Shown here: piece after piece, positions 10,468 through 19,923 of the stretch
Position numbering within the stretch: position 1 is the first letter of the stretch
Layout of the letters: every line of letters starts with the position of its first letter
NCBI GenBank assembly: GCA_006503475.1
Contig: RSEH01000057.1
Span: forward strand, 117,970 to 181,969
Source of the DNA: Stentor roeselii
Lineage: Eukaryota > Ciliophora > Heterotrichea > Heterotrichida > Stentoridae
Reading direction: 5' to 3'
DNA: 64,000 nucleotides
The notes under the pieces: generated by a model
Told to the model about the DNA's origin: nothing
The model's database searches: none
What the model saw: the letters and a program-made list of their open reading frames with translations, nothing else
Translations under genes and position numbers: made by a program

Positions 10468-13400
10468 TTAAATTGCGAGATTAGAGTCAATTATCAGATT
10501 CAGAATACTCTCTAATCGTAGAAGACGAGTGATTTTTCCATCTTCATCTTTTTTCACAACTGAATGAATTTCGAATAATTTTTCAAGTCCTTCAAATTGA
10601 GGTTTGACTTTTTTAACTATTTCAAAGAACTCTTGCTGATTCACAAAATCAGCTCGAGAAATCTCAACATTAATCATTTCATAAACTTTACCCTTGACCC
10701 TATCATAAACCTGTAAAACCTTCTCAAGAAACCTATCAGTATTAACCATTTCAACCTTCATACTTTTCCCATCTTCAACCATTCCACTAGCAATATTCAA
10801 AACTTCTTCAATATCCTTTTCCTGAAACCTGCGATCAAGGAACCCCCTAACAGAAAACAAAATACTAGAAAGACTAGAAAAGTGATTCAAGTCACTAGCA
10901 AGGTTAACTCCAAAGTTATTAAAATCCAAAATCTCAAAAATTTCCAAATAAAAATTCCAGTCCTCAGCAACATAGTTCGAGTCAATTCCAAGAAACTTCG
11001 AAAAATTTAACACCCTGAAATTCGAACTTTTAAGTGCAAGAGTCGAGATAATGACTTGTTTAAACTTATTCTCAGAAACTGATTTTAACCCGTATTTATT
11101 GATGAAAAAATCATAGAGAATCATGCAAGCTTCATATTTGTAGTATGTCGGGTTTTCCTTGCAAAGACTTCTCTTTTCACTGTGAACTGAGTTTATTATT
11201 TTTATTAAAACCTTGAGACTGATGGATGCCTGAACTGAGATTGGAACTGACTGAAGAACTTGCAAGAAAAGCTTCTGACCTGGATGGTCCAAAATGTTCT
11301 TTTTATGGATTATTCCTAAGTTGAACTCGTCTATTTGTGTGGAAGGCTTGTTTGAGTCGAAAATGACAGTTTTTCCTAGTTTTTTCAATCTTTGAGAGTC
11401 TTGGGAATGAGGATTTTCACTTGAAATTCCTTCGGTTTCGATTCTGGATTTGCTGATTTCGGAGAATCTTGAGTTTTTCTTAGGGTTTTTTTCGATGAAT
11501 AGGTTTTTTAAGGACATTATCAATTTTCCAGCTCTTTCTGCGGCTCTTTGGTCTTTTTGTAGATCGATTTTTCTTCTTTTATCTGATTGTAGGTCTTTTA
11601 GGAGCTTGTTCAGCTGGTGGATTAAAGAAATTATTTCTGATTTCGAGAGTCCTTGAATTGGAAAAAGATCGAATTGAGTTTGACAGGATTTTTCTAAAAG
11701 GTTTTCGATGAGGTTTCGATTTTTTGGTGGTTTTGAAGGAGAATTTGAAGGGTTTTGAATTTTTTCTTCTTCTTCTGGTTTTAAAAAGTCTTTTTTTATT
11801 GTTTTTGAAGGGTTTTGAATTTTTTCATCTTCTTCTGGTTTCAAGAAGTCTTTTTTTATTGTATTTGAAGGTTTTGGTTCTTTTGATTCGGGTTTTTGAT
11901 TGGAAGGCTTGTCTGGAATCTTTTGGGATATGACTTGAGTTGGGTTTAATAATGGAGAAGTTAGTGATCGGCTTGATTTTAAGGGTTTTTCTTTTAATGA
12001 TGAGAAATCGGCGGCTGGTTTAGATGGACTCTCCTCTGGGAATACTTCTTTAGGGGATTTAACTTTGGGTGGATTGGGAGTAGCGATGTCGCTTGGCTGA
12101 TGATAGAACATAGGATTTGTTGATGGGTTTACTTGATTTGAGTTTTTTTCTGGAATATTTGGATAAGTTGGCGGTTTTATATCTGGTGATGCAACTTTAA
12201 CCAAATTTTGAGATGATTTTATCAAAGTATTTTTTTGAATGGATTCTTTTTCTTTTGGGAGTGCTGGAGTTGGTGTTGATAACAATGAACTTCGTAATTG
12301 GTCTTGCTTTTCTTTATTAGATTGATGAGGATTTTTGAGCTGGGACTTAGACCTATTCTGAATTAAACCCTTCTGATTAAAATCATCTTCATTAGAAACA
12401 TTTTCCCTTTTCCCTTTTTCATGATCAATCCAGCCAGTTTTTCCCAGAGCCTTTTTACTCTTAGCCGGACTGATACCTTTTGACTTATTCTTTAAACTTT
12501 TTTTCCCTTTTTTAACAACTTTTTTTACAAGAATTTTTTCTTCTAAATTTTCCGACTCTTCAGGTTTTAATAAATTGTCACTAAAATCCAAGTTTTTTAT
12601 TTTTGAGAGACTTTCTTCATCCAAAACTTCAGGAATTAAAGGTTGAGAAGGTTTAACTGAAATTTTATTTCCAAAAAGTTTACAAATCTTAAGAACTTGC
12701 TTGAATTCTGGGAACTGGGTTGAAACATGCTGAACTTTCACATAAAAAACAACTTCCTTCATCTTTTCCTGTTTTTTCTCCACTTCTTGCTGATCAGTCA
12801 TAATTTCAACATCAACTTTTTTTGATATTTCAGTGATTTCATTGAAAAAATTCTTATTCTCCACATTTTCTTCTGTTTTTTGAAAAGCTTGTTGTTTAAA
12901 AAACATTCCATTTTCATCAAAGTACCCAACAAGGACCGTAAATTTCTTCGGACTGACTTCAATCAGTCCTTGAGTCAAATAATCATTTTTATCAAAAGAA
13001 GTCTGAGATTCCACCGAAATTTTTTTCCTAACAAAACCAGTGACCCGTTTATTTTTCTTAACATCCACCTGAAGCCCAGCTATTTTAATCTGATCCATTT
13101 CAACTTGCACCGAAGGCGAATTATTGCTAGATTCCAAGTCCTTCTCCCTAATAACTTTTCTAAGTTCTTCAACAGTTTTCTCAGCTTTTTCACATCGATT
13201 CCTCAACTCATTCAAAGTTTCCTGAACTACATCCTGTACCTTCTCCTTCATGATTTTAACTTGTTTTTTCCTTTCCTCTTCACAAAGTGAGTTCAAGTCA
13301 ACAGAGGCATTCCAAACTCTCTGAATAAGGACTCCTCGTTCGACGCATTGAACACTGACCTGCCTGACGACTTCTTTGAAACAAGCTGTGTAAATAAGTT

Positions 13401-14025
13401 GAGCCCTTCTGACCTTTTCTTCAACTGGCAAGGCAGGGTCTTCGAGGTAGGTCTTGGACATCTGCTCCAACCAGGCGATGAGGACTTCGACTTCTTTGCG
13501 ACTTGAAGGCACTCCAAGTTCGACCCCGGCCCTGGGCAGTTCACTTCGAAGGCCGTTGTTCTTTTGAACTACTTGGTCATAAAGTCGACATAGTTGAGGC
13601 TGAAGAAGACCTGATTGGGTTCTGTATAAAAGACCTCCTTCTTGAAGTACTTTTTCAAGAAGCTTTTCTTTCTTTGGAAATTTTTTTATATCTTCTGATA
13701 AACGGGAAGATTGAATAGGGTCGGACTTTTGAAGGTACTGGGAAAGATCCGGAAGGGTTGATGGAAGAGACTCGGTTTTTAATGGAATTCCCAGAATTTC
13801 TCGCAGTTTGGACTCCATCGTTTCGAATGAGGAACGAGATCTTTGAGAAGAGTCGAAACGATGAGAGACGTCTCGTGGAAGCAAGTCATTCGCTTCTAGG
13901 GTTGATGAACTTCGCATGTGAACGCTTGGAAGGGCTTTGCTTTTACGACTTGGAGATTTGACCTTGCTTGCTTCTTTTGTTATTTTTTTACGTAGAGTGT
14001 CTTGAGGGTTTTCTTTTGGATTCAT
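10468..14025 (-). CDS. Large protein with axonemal dynein light intermediate chain-like domain (AXDND1-like)
   Basis: 1185 aa without introns. Residues about 140-300 resemble the Ax_dynein_light domain of p28/DNALI1, especially YTACFKEVVRQVSVQCVERG followed by a long charged coiled coil. This domain in p28 holds inner-arm dyneins, and AXDND1 proteins carry it in a longer chain. Residues 460-860 are low-complexity, rich in Lys, Pro and Ser, with a duplicated 20-aa unit. The C-terminal 300 residues are helical and conserved-looking but not recognised. A ciliary or basal-body role is inferred from the domain only; the length is near that of human AXDND1 (about 1000 aa). Confidence 0.65.
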   Translation of the reverse strand: MNPKENPQDTLRKKITKEASKVKSPSRKSKALPSVHMRSSSTLEANDLLPRDVSHRFDSSQRSRSSFETMESKLREILGIPLKTESLPSTLPDLSQYLQKSDPIQSSRLSEDIKKFPKKEKLLEKVLQEGGLLYRTQSGLLQPQLCRLYDQVVQKNNGLRSELPRAGVELGVPSSRKEVEVLIAWLEQMSKTYLEDPALPVEEKVRRAQLIYTACFKEVVRQVSVQCVERGVLIQRVWNASVDLNSLCEEERKKQVKIMKEKVQDVVQETLNELRNRCEKAEKTVEELRKVIREKDLESSNNSPSVQVEMDQIKIAGLQVDVKKNKRVTGFVRKKISVESQTSFDKNDYLTQGLIEVSPKKFTVLVGYFDENGMFFKQQAFQKTEENVENKNFFNEITEISKKVDVEIMTDQQEVEKKQEKMKEVVFYVKVQHVSTQFPEFKQVLKICKLFGNKISVKPSQPLIPEVLDEESLSKIKNLDFSDNLLKPEESENLEEKILVKKVVKKGKKSLKNKSKGISPAKSKKALGKTGWIDHEKGKRENVSNEDDFNQKGLIQNRSKSQLKNPHQSNKEKQDQLRSSLLSTPTPALPKEKESIQKNTLIKSSQNLVKVASPDIKPPTYPNIPEKNSNQVNPSTNPMFYHQPSDIATPNPPKVKSPKEVFPEESPSKPAADFSSLKEKPLKSSRSLTSPLLNPTQVISQKIPDKPSNQKPESKEPKPSNTIKKDFLKPEEDEKIQNPSKTIKKDFLKPEEEEKIQNPSNSPSKPPKNRNLIENLLEKSCQTQFDLFPIQGLSKSEIISLIHQLNKLLKDLQSDKRRKIDLQKDQRAAERAGKLIMSLKNLFIEKNPKKNSRFSEISKSRIETEGISSENPHSQDSQRLKKLGKTVIFDSNKPSTQIDEFNLGIIHKKNILDHPGQKLFLQVLQSVPISVQASISLKVLIKIINSVHSEKRSLCKENPTYYKYEACMILYDFFINKYGLKSVSENKFKQVIISTLALKSSNFRVLNFSKFLGIDSNYVAEDWNFYLEIFEILDFNNFGVNLASDLNHFSSLSSILFSVRGFLDRRFQEKDIEEVLNIASGMVEDGKSMKVEMVNTDRFLEKVLQVYDRVKGKVYEMINVEISRADFVNQQEFFEIVKKVKPQFEGLEKLFEIHSVVKKDEDGKITRLLRLESILNLIIDSNLAI
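11745..11868 (-). repeat. Two 60-bp in-frame tandem repeats
   Basis: Two adjacent copies encode the 20-aa unit TIKKDFLKPEEDEKIQNPS with few changes (D to E, N to K), inside the disordered middle of the AXDND1-like protein. Such units suggest recent slippage or unequal crossing-over. Confidence 0.8.
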
Positions 14026-15180
14026 TATTATTAGGTTTGGGTTTAGAGAATTTTTTATAGGGTTGTGGTGGAATGATGGGGGTTTATGGAAGGTGTTTTA
14101 GGTGGTTGGGTTTTAAATGGTTTTTAATGTTGGGGTGGAGAAGTTTTTTATGATTGAAAGAGTCGTTAGAGATGTTATTGGTGAAGTTTATACTTGTTAT
14201 ATGAATAAATTGCGTAAAATAAAAATAATTTTGAAGAGGTATTTACTGAAGATATAAATGAGAATGTTTATAGGTTTATTGATACTTTGGTTAATTATCG
14301 TTAGTTGGCACTAAAAAGTCTAACTTTTATAAAGGTCCAAAGACTATGTCATTTTGTACATCAAAGTTTGAATGTGTATAAGCAACTTATAACTTAGAAA
14401 GAAAATCGAACTGTATTACATTTTTTATTAAAAGATTCAAACGAATTAAAATAACTTAAAATGTAGAAAAAAATCTATCTGAAAATACAGTTAATGATTT
14501 GAATTATTAGCTGGAAGAAAGTAAATCATCAAATTTATTAAATAAGTTTTAGATGCTATTGAAAATTTAATTATTAAGAAAGGGTTTAAAATTAAAGAGC
14601 TAATGATAATCGCAAGTAATAATTTTTTATTCTATCTTATTTTCTTGACTATTAAAAATACTAGAAAATGAAAATTTTCCTTCTTAAGATAAACTAATGT
14701 TGATTAACAAAAGAAGAAATCAATCTTTTCTTATTTTATCATCTAAAAGATTTACCTTTATTTCATTCTTTAAGATAATAATAAACCCAAATATTTAGTT
14801 AATCATTAAAAGAGGATAAGAGTATACTTTACCATCAATAGGAACTAGATAAAGTTAATTTTTAAAAAATCAATATCCTCTTAAAATTTGTCTACTAACA
14901 ATAATCTCTTTCTAAATTCGATTAAACAGTAAATAATATCACATGATTTTTAATCAAGATGCATAATTTAACATCACAAACACTATTCCAATAATCATAT
15001 TACATAGATTCCATCAATTGTAATGCAGGCTAATATAATTTTAAAAAATCCTAATAAATCTAACATCTTTATTTTGCAAAAAGCCACTTCCTTCAAAAAC
15101 TATCCTCTAAGAACCCAGCATTCCAAAACTCTCCATCACCATAAAATCCTAAAATATTTCTAACTCTTAAAAATAAATAT
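14026..15180. other. AT-rich intergenic region
   Basis: No standard-code gene. It probably holds the promoter of the minus-strand AXDND1-like gene at its left end. One plus-strand coding-like relic is at 14185-14502. The rest (14650-15180) shows nothing recognisable. Confidence 0.5.
14185..14502 (+). pseudogene. Coding-like relic with in-frame TAA/TAG
   Basis: A frame without TGA for 105 codons but with six TAA/TAG. In a 63-codon part I counted G/C at 27, 13 and 12 of positions 1, 2 and 3, a strong coding pattern for DNA this AT-rich. Residues such as FTEDINENVYRFIDTLVNY look like a real protein. The sense seems to continue in another frame after 14470 (SENTVNDLNYQLEESKSSN), so a frameshift or intron is likely. 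No family recognised. Confidence 0.38.
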
Positions 15181-15768
15181 CTACTCAAAAATTTCTCCAA
15201 TATCAGGTGTTTCCGAATAATAATACCTCCACCCAATCAGCATTTTTTCACTAAGTCCTAAAATCATAGCGACTGCCTTATGATTCCCGGTATCATTGAT
15301 CACTTGTGCGACTTCTTTCTTCAGTTCGATGCTGATACTTCCATTATTCTTACTTTTATACTCCTCGATTCTCTTTTTAATAGTGTCACATCGGTCTTGA
15401 AGCCCTTCATTGATGGTCTTCAGTAAAGTTTCTCGAGAATTCATGATTTTAGGTCTTTTACGTTTTTTTGGAAGTTTACCTTCAGTAAGTACCCCGCAGA
15501 CGATACCTTTGCCAGCTTTTTTCTGATAGAAATTTGGGTCTCTCTTGAGAGAACGGCACCATTTTCGGATCTGCCCAGCAGATACATGAAGAACATCCAT
15601 GAGGATGTCCAGGCCTCCGTGTTCCTTGAAAATCTTGACTGCCTCTTCACGAATGGTGGGCGGAATCAACCTTGATTTGATCAGGCCTCCGTGATTGATG
15701 TTGAGGACTGCTTCACGAAAGAGCTTCAGTTTCTTGACAAGGTCCTTTACGCTATCGGTAAGTATCAT
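15181..15768 (-). CDS. Protein with two helix-turn-helix-like modules
   Basis: 195 aa. Two similar segments, residues about 40-75 (TIREEAVKIFKEHGGLDILM then VSAGQIRKWCR) and 145-185 (ELKKEVAQVINDTGNHKAVA then LSEKMLIGWRYYY), each read as a three-helix HTH with the W at the end of the third helix as in homeodomain-like and transposase DNA-binding domains. Between them is KLPKKRKRPK, a likely nuclear localisation signal. A DNA-binding role is inferred; no transposase catalytic triad is present. It could be a domesticated transposon-derived factor or an unrelated regulator. It is isolated by AT-rich DNA on both sides. Confidence 0.6.
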   Translation of the reverse strand: MILTDSVKDLVKKLKLFREAVLNINHGGLIKSRLIPPTIREEAVKIFKEHGGLDILMDVLHVSAGQIRKWCRSLKRDPNFYQKKAGKGIVCGVLTEGKLPKKRKRPKIMNSRETLLKTINEGLQDRCDTIKKRIEEYKSKNNGSISIELKKEVAQVINDTGNHKAVAMILGLSEKMLIGWRYYYSETPDIGEIFE

Positions 15769-16230
15769 TTACAATAGGGGGATTAGTAGGAAAATATTAA
15801 ATAGTTTAATTTATTAGATAGATAATAATTAATAGCTTTTCATCAGAATTAATGTTTTTCACATGTTTTATAAAAATCATGAGGAAATTATAATGATTTA
15901 AGACTTAAGAATGATTAATGATTTATTCTTTTGTTTTTCAAATTGAGTCTGTTGAGGATAAGTCATTTAGTTTTGATTATGAGAATATTTTCAATTGGCT
16001 ATTGAAATTCATCAGCTTTTACCCATATAAGTCAAAATTTTTTATAATATAATATTGTTTTAAAGATTTGAATTCATTAAGGGCTCATTTAGGATTCAGC
16101 ACAATTTTAGGAAGTCAATCAGTGGTTTTATAGAATTGATTATAGATTTAATATATTCACAATTTTAATCTTTATAAATCATTTAATCTTAATCATCATC
16201 CTAAAATATCATTCACTCTAAATCATAATC
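15769..16230. other. AT-rich intergenic region
   Basis: 462 bp between two minus-strand genes. It should contain the promoter of the HTH gene and the 3' end of the upstream Kelch gene. Nothing else recognised. Confidence 0.6.
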
Positions 16231-17541
16231 CTAATTTATTTGATGAACTTCATGCACTACCTTCTTCTCACAGTCAAACCTAAAAATTCTTCCTTGATAG
16301 CTAGCAAAATACTTAAAAGACCTATGAGCAACTCCAGAAGTCACAATATTTCCATGAGTAAGTCCATTTTCACTAACGACTTTCCACTTGCATATATTTT
16401 CTTTATCACATTCAAAAACTTTATCAGTCACAATAAAGAGCTTTTTTCCATACTTGACTAAAACATTATAATAATTGACTGAAAACTTGACTTTAACTGT
16501 TTCAAAGGTGTCTAAACAAGGATTATATAAAAACAAGCAACTGCTCATATCTCCAGTGATAAGTAGCTTATTTTTTACTTTGACAGAGGATGTATCTGAT
16601 ATTGCTACTGGTAAATCACTTATTTTCTTACATTCATTTGTTTTTAAGTCAACTACTTGGCTTATGTTTTGCGCAACCTCATTCAAAAACCCTCCAAACA
16701 GGAAAATTTTTTCATCAAAGATTACTGGTTTTGAAAGACATGCAGGAAAAGATTCAGAGATTTTATGAAGTTTTAATTCTTTTATATCTAGAATAAAAGC
16801 ACTTGAATAGTAATTTTTTAATGAAGAATCCCGTCCACCTTGAACAAATAGTCTGCGTTCATCTAATTGGAGAATGTTAGGGATACTCAAGCCATTCAAG
16901 AAATATTCAACCTTGTTTTTAGATTCACTAAGCTCCTCTAAATTTAAGCTTATCAAGTAATTAGTTTGATCTTTGAAAAAGTGAAGAAAGTTTTTGAAAT
17001 CTGATTTTTTATCTTCCATTTGATTATCATGAAAAATAACCTCTTGTTTTCCACTTTTTAAGTAAATTTCATTCTGTTCAAACTCAAAAAAATTGTATTT
17101 TTTCTTATGAGCTTCTAGAGTTTCCTCTATGTAGCCTAAATCAGTGACTTTCAGAAGGTTTTTATCGAATATTAATTCAAAATTGTTAGTTAACCTCAAA
17201 AAGCAACCATCATTAAGATCTCGAATGAAAACTTTTATTTGCTTTTTAGTTTTTTTAAGATTTTTTACTATTTTTTCAGATTCTAGAGTGATTTTTTTCA
17301 TTAGACTAATAATCTTTTGCCTTAAATCAAGGGTTTTGTTTAATATTTTATTAAACAAGTTCAGAAATTCCAATTTTTCTTCAACTTCTATTGACTTTTC
17401 TTCATTAATAAGAGTTACTTTTGTTTTATTTGTAGATTGAGAGTTCATATGGCTTGAACAAAAATGTCTATGGATTTTGTTTTCAAAGGAAAGTGAAATG
17501 CTATTGTTCTTGCAACCTTCGACAGAGCAAATAGCTTCCAT
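16231..17541 (-). CDS. Kelch-motif protein with N-terminal Cys/His (B-box-like) segment
   Basis: 436 aa. The N-terminus CSVEGCKNNSISLSF ... HRHFCSSH has the Cys/His spacing of a small zinc-binding B-box-like module. Residues 55-130 form a coiled coil. From about residue 205 there are Kelch-type repeats: RRLFVQGGRDSS, KIFLFGGFLNE and KKLFIVTDKVFE blocks with the double-Gly and aromatic pattern of a beta-propeller. The order zinc finger, coiled coil, propeller resembles TRIM-like or Kelch adaptor proteins. Partner binding is the likely job; no enzymatic domain is seen. The start at 17541 puts the zinc module at the very N-terminus. Confidence 0.7.
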   Translation of the reverse strand: MEAICSVEGCKNNSISLSFENKIHRHFCSSHMNSQSTNKTKVTLINEEKSIEVEEKLEFLNLFNKILNKTLDLRQKIISLMKKITLESEKIVKNLKKTKKQIKVFIRDLNDGCFLRLTNNFELIFDKNLLKVTDLGYIEETLEAHKKKYNFFEFEQNEIYLKSGKQEVIFHDNQMEDKKSDFKNFLHFFKDQTNYLISLNLEELSESKNKVEYFLNGLSIPNILQLDERRLFVQGGRDSSLKNYYSSAFILDIKELKLHKISESFPACLSKPVIFDEKIFLFGGFLNEVAQNISQVVDLKTNECKKISDLPVAISDTSSVKVKNKLLITGDMSSCLFLYNPCLDTFETVKVKFSVNYYNVLVKYGKKLFIVTDKVFECDKENICKWKVVSENGLTHGNIVTSGVAHRSFKYFASYQGRIFRFDCEKKVVHEVHQIN

Positions 17542-18210
17542 TTATAAGGTAATTTATATTTTCAAATAGCCTGATGGATATGGACATAAGATTTTAATGC
17601 CATGATCCCATCATTCCAAGATAAACAAACAGAAAATCAAGTGAGATATGTTCTGTGAAATAATATGTGAATTTTAACAATTATATTAGTTTCTTATAAA
17701 TTTTTACAATGAACTTAGATTATTGATTCTCAATCCTTAAATTAAAGTGGCATGAATATTCATGCCTCAATCTATATCGTGCGAAAAAATTCTAGTTTCT
17801 TCTATTTTCAGACTGAGCTCAAACCATTTTCCTCAGAATAAAAAATTTTATAGATCAAGGTTAGTCAGATGATCTTTATGACCAATACTTCAAAATAATA
17901 AGAATCACCTTAAGATATTTAAATTGGAATAAAGCTGATAGATCATATTAGATATTATCTAATTTAACATATTATATTCCCAATAAGAAATGTTGTGAAT
18001 TTTTGTACTTTTTACTGATAATTATTAAGCATATAAATTAAGTAATAGCTATATAATGAAAACTTAAACATGAAGTATTTTTATTAAAGGTCTGAGTATT
18101 ATTAAAATCATTCAAAATTCTTAACCCTCTTGAAATAATTCATAGATGTTTTTGAATATTTATAAAGATAGTTTTTCATTTAAAAGTACCTAACACCTCT
18201 AAATACTTAT
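17542..18210. other. AT-rich intergenic region
   Basis: 669 bp without any supported gene. It separates two minus-strand genes and presumably carries the promoter of the Kelch gene. No repeat or RNA gene recognised. Confidence 0.6.
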
Positions 18211-19248
18211 TTAAAACTCAACAAAAGGACATAACTTCTTAATTCTCTTCAAAGTCCTAAAAATTAACCTATGCACATTTTCATTAACAAGTGCTTCCAG
18301 ATTAACAAGCATCTGAACAACTCCAATATCAACAAAATACTGAGCTTGTCTTTGACTAGCAACAATCAAACTATTATGAACTAAATAAACAACTTCTCGA
18401 TCAAGTCTCGAATCCCCAAATTTATTCAACAGTAAAAAAACTTCTTCAAACGTTTTATTCAAAATCATCATCTCAACCACTTCTTCAGCTTCACCAGCTA
18501 AATTCGAAAAAAGCATGATAACATCAATCATAAATTCCGACTGTAATAAAGGCAAAAGATAATCAAAAAACTTAACAGGAATCAAAACCGCAAAAGACTT
18601 TTCATTATTCAAAATAAAAATTTCTAAAATTCCAATAATTTGACGTCTCAGGTCCTTTCTTCTAATGATCATTTGAAGCAAACTCCTGAGAAAATCTGAA
18701 GAAAGACTCTTGGTAAGAAAAGCATTATTCCTCAATACTTTAATCAACAAGTCCAAAGACTCCAAATCTTGTTCAACCTTAAATCTTTTCACAAGAAAAT
18801 CAAAAACTTGAAGTCCTTCCTGATGTGAAAAGTACCGAATTGCGTAGATTTCAAATAAATTCACAGTATTTTCAAGACCTGCTATTTTTACCAGTTCAAG
18901 AAAAGCGAAAGTTGAGTGAATCTCATTGTGAAGCAAGGACTGGGTGTCTTTTATTGCAGAAAGAGCCTTTACAACTTCAAGTTTAGTTGAAAGGGTTCCA
19001 TCTTCAAAGAGAATTTTCAAACTCTGCAGAACTGGAAGGTCAGGCCTGTTAATCGCTATTTGACTCAATAGAAAAACAGCTGCCTTTTCATGAGACTCTG
19101 AAAATCTAGAAAGGTTCAAAATTTCAGACTTGTATTGATAAAGGCTGAAAAAATTTGCATTATCACGGCAGGTCAAAAAATTGCTTAAAGAAAACAAAGA
19201 GTTTTCTTCAAGTTTCTCAAGATTTTCAAGAAGATGATTGAAATCCAT
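18211..19248 (-). CDS. Armadillo/HEAT-like helical repeat protein
   Basis: 345 aa, almost entirely short amphipathic helices in pairs about 40 residues apart, for example SLLHNEIHSTFAFLELVKIA and LEALVNENVHRLIFRTLKRI. This resembles ARM/HEAT solenoids such as importin-alpha, but no ligand-binding Trp/Asn array is seen. Probably a scaffold; the exact family is not recognised. Its ATG (19248-19246) shares one base with the stop codon of the upstream gene on the same strand (TAATG). Confidence 0.6.
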   Translation of the reverse strand: MDFNHLLENLEKLEENSLFSLSNFLTCRDNANFFSLYQYKSEILNLSRFSESHEKAAVFLLSQIAINRPDLPVLQSLKILFEDGTLSTKLEVVKALSAIKDTQSLLHNEIHSTFAFLELVKIAGLENTVNLFEIYAIRYFSHQEGLQVFDFLVKRFKVEQDLESLDLLIKVLRNNAFLTKSLSSDFLRSLLQMIIRRKDLRRQIIGILEIFILNNEKSFAVLIPVKFFDYLLPLLQSEFMIDVIMLFSNLAGEAEEVVEMMILNKTFEEVFLLLNKFGDSRLDREVVYLVHNSLIVASQRQAQYFVDIGVVQMLVNLEALVNENVHRLIFRTLKRIKKLCPFVEF

Positions 19249-19664
19249 TATAAGCTTAACTTATTTACTGATGACTTTGTCTTGAGTTTGTCGACTAGAT
19301 GAACCAAAGCGTTTTTTAAGGAAGGTTGGCCTTTTTTGTTGGTTTTTTTTAACATTCGGGCGAATTTTTTCTTTTTGTTTTCTTTGATTTTCTTTAGTTT
19401 TTCTGATAAGATTTTTTCGGTTTCTTGAGATTCTTTAAGTTTTTTAAGTTCTTTACTTGCTTGTAGCTCTTTTTTGAATCTCAGAGGCTTTGGAAGGTTG
19501 TTTCCTTTTTTACCTTCCGGGGCTTGGAAGTCGTTGTAAAATGTTTTGAAGGATTCAGGGACTTCTGGGATTTCTACTTGTTGGACTTCTTTCAAGTATT
19601 TGAACTTTTTGAACTTTTTCTGCTTTTGGAAGGTTTTTTTCTTTTTCCATTCTTCTTTTTTCAT
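19248..19664 (-). CDS. Small lysine-rich protein, possible Fyv7/CCDC59-type rRNA-processing factor
   Basis: 138 aa with very many lysines, as in nucleolar ribosome-biogenesis factors. The tail KKGQPSLKNALVHLVDKLK is close to the conserved C-terminal motif (KxGQPxxxxxxxxLLxKI) of Fyv7/CCDC59 (TAP26), which helps 18S rRNA maturation. Composition plus this motif support the call, but the similarity is short. Its TAA overlaps by one base the start of the next gene. It is divergent from the CDK gene with about 260 bp between starts. Confidence 0.5.
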   Translation of the reverse strand: MKKEEWKKKKTFQKQKKFKKFKYLKEVQQVEIPEVPESFKTFYNDFQAPEGKKGNNLPKPLRFKKELQASKELKKLKESQETEKILSEKLKKIKENKKKKFARMLKKTNKKGQPSLKNALVHLVDKLKTKSSVNKLSL

Positions 19665-19923
19665 TTATTGGATGAAGGGATGGAAGGGATTGAGGGTTAA
19701 TTTCTTTAAGATAAAGGGTTTTATTGAGAAATGTTGAATGTTTTATAAGATTTTTTGTTTTTTATTGAGAAATTGTTGGTAATATTGTGGGTTATTTGTA
19801 AAAGTTTTGTAATTTCTTAGTAGGGTCTGAAATATTAGAAATTTCACTTATCAGTTACTCAAATTCAATTTTTTATTTAAGCGCCAACCTTCCCAAATCC
19901 CTTTGAATTTCTTCCTAATAAAA

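Noticed and set aside
19233-19262. An intron joining the Fyv7-like and ARM-like ORFs into one gene
   Set aside because: No GT...AG of 15 nt is present across the stop; the only 16-nt candidate lacks the GTA start seen in all others.
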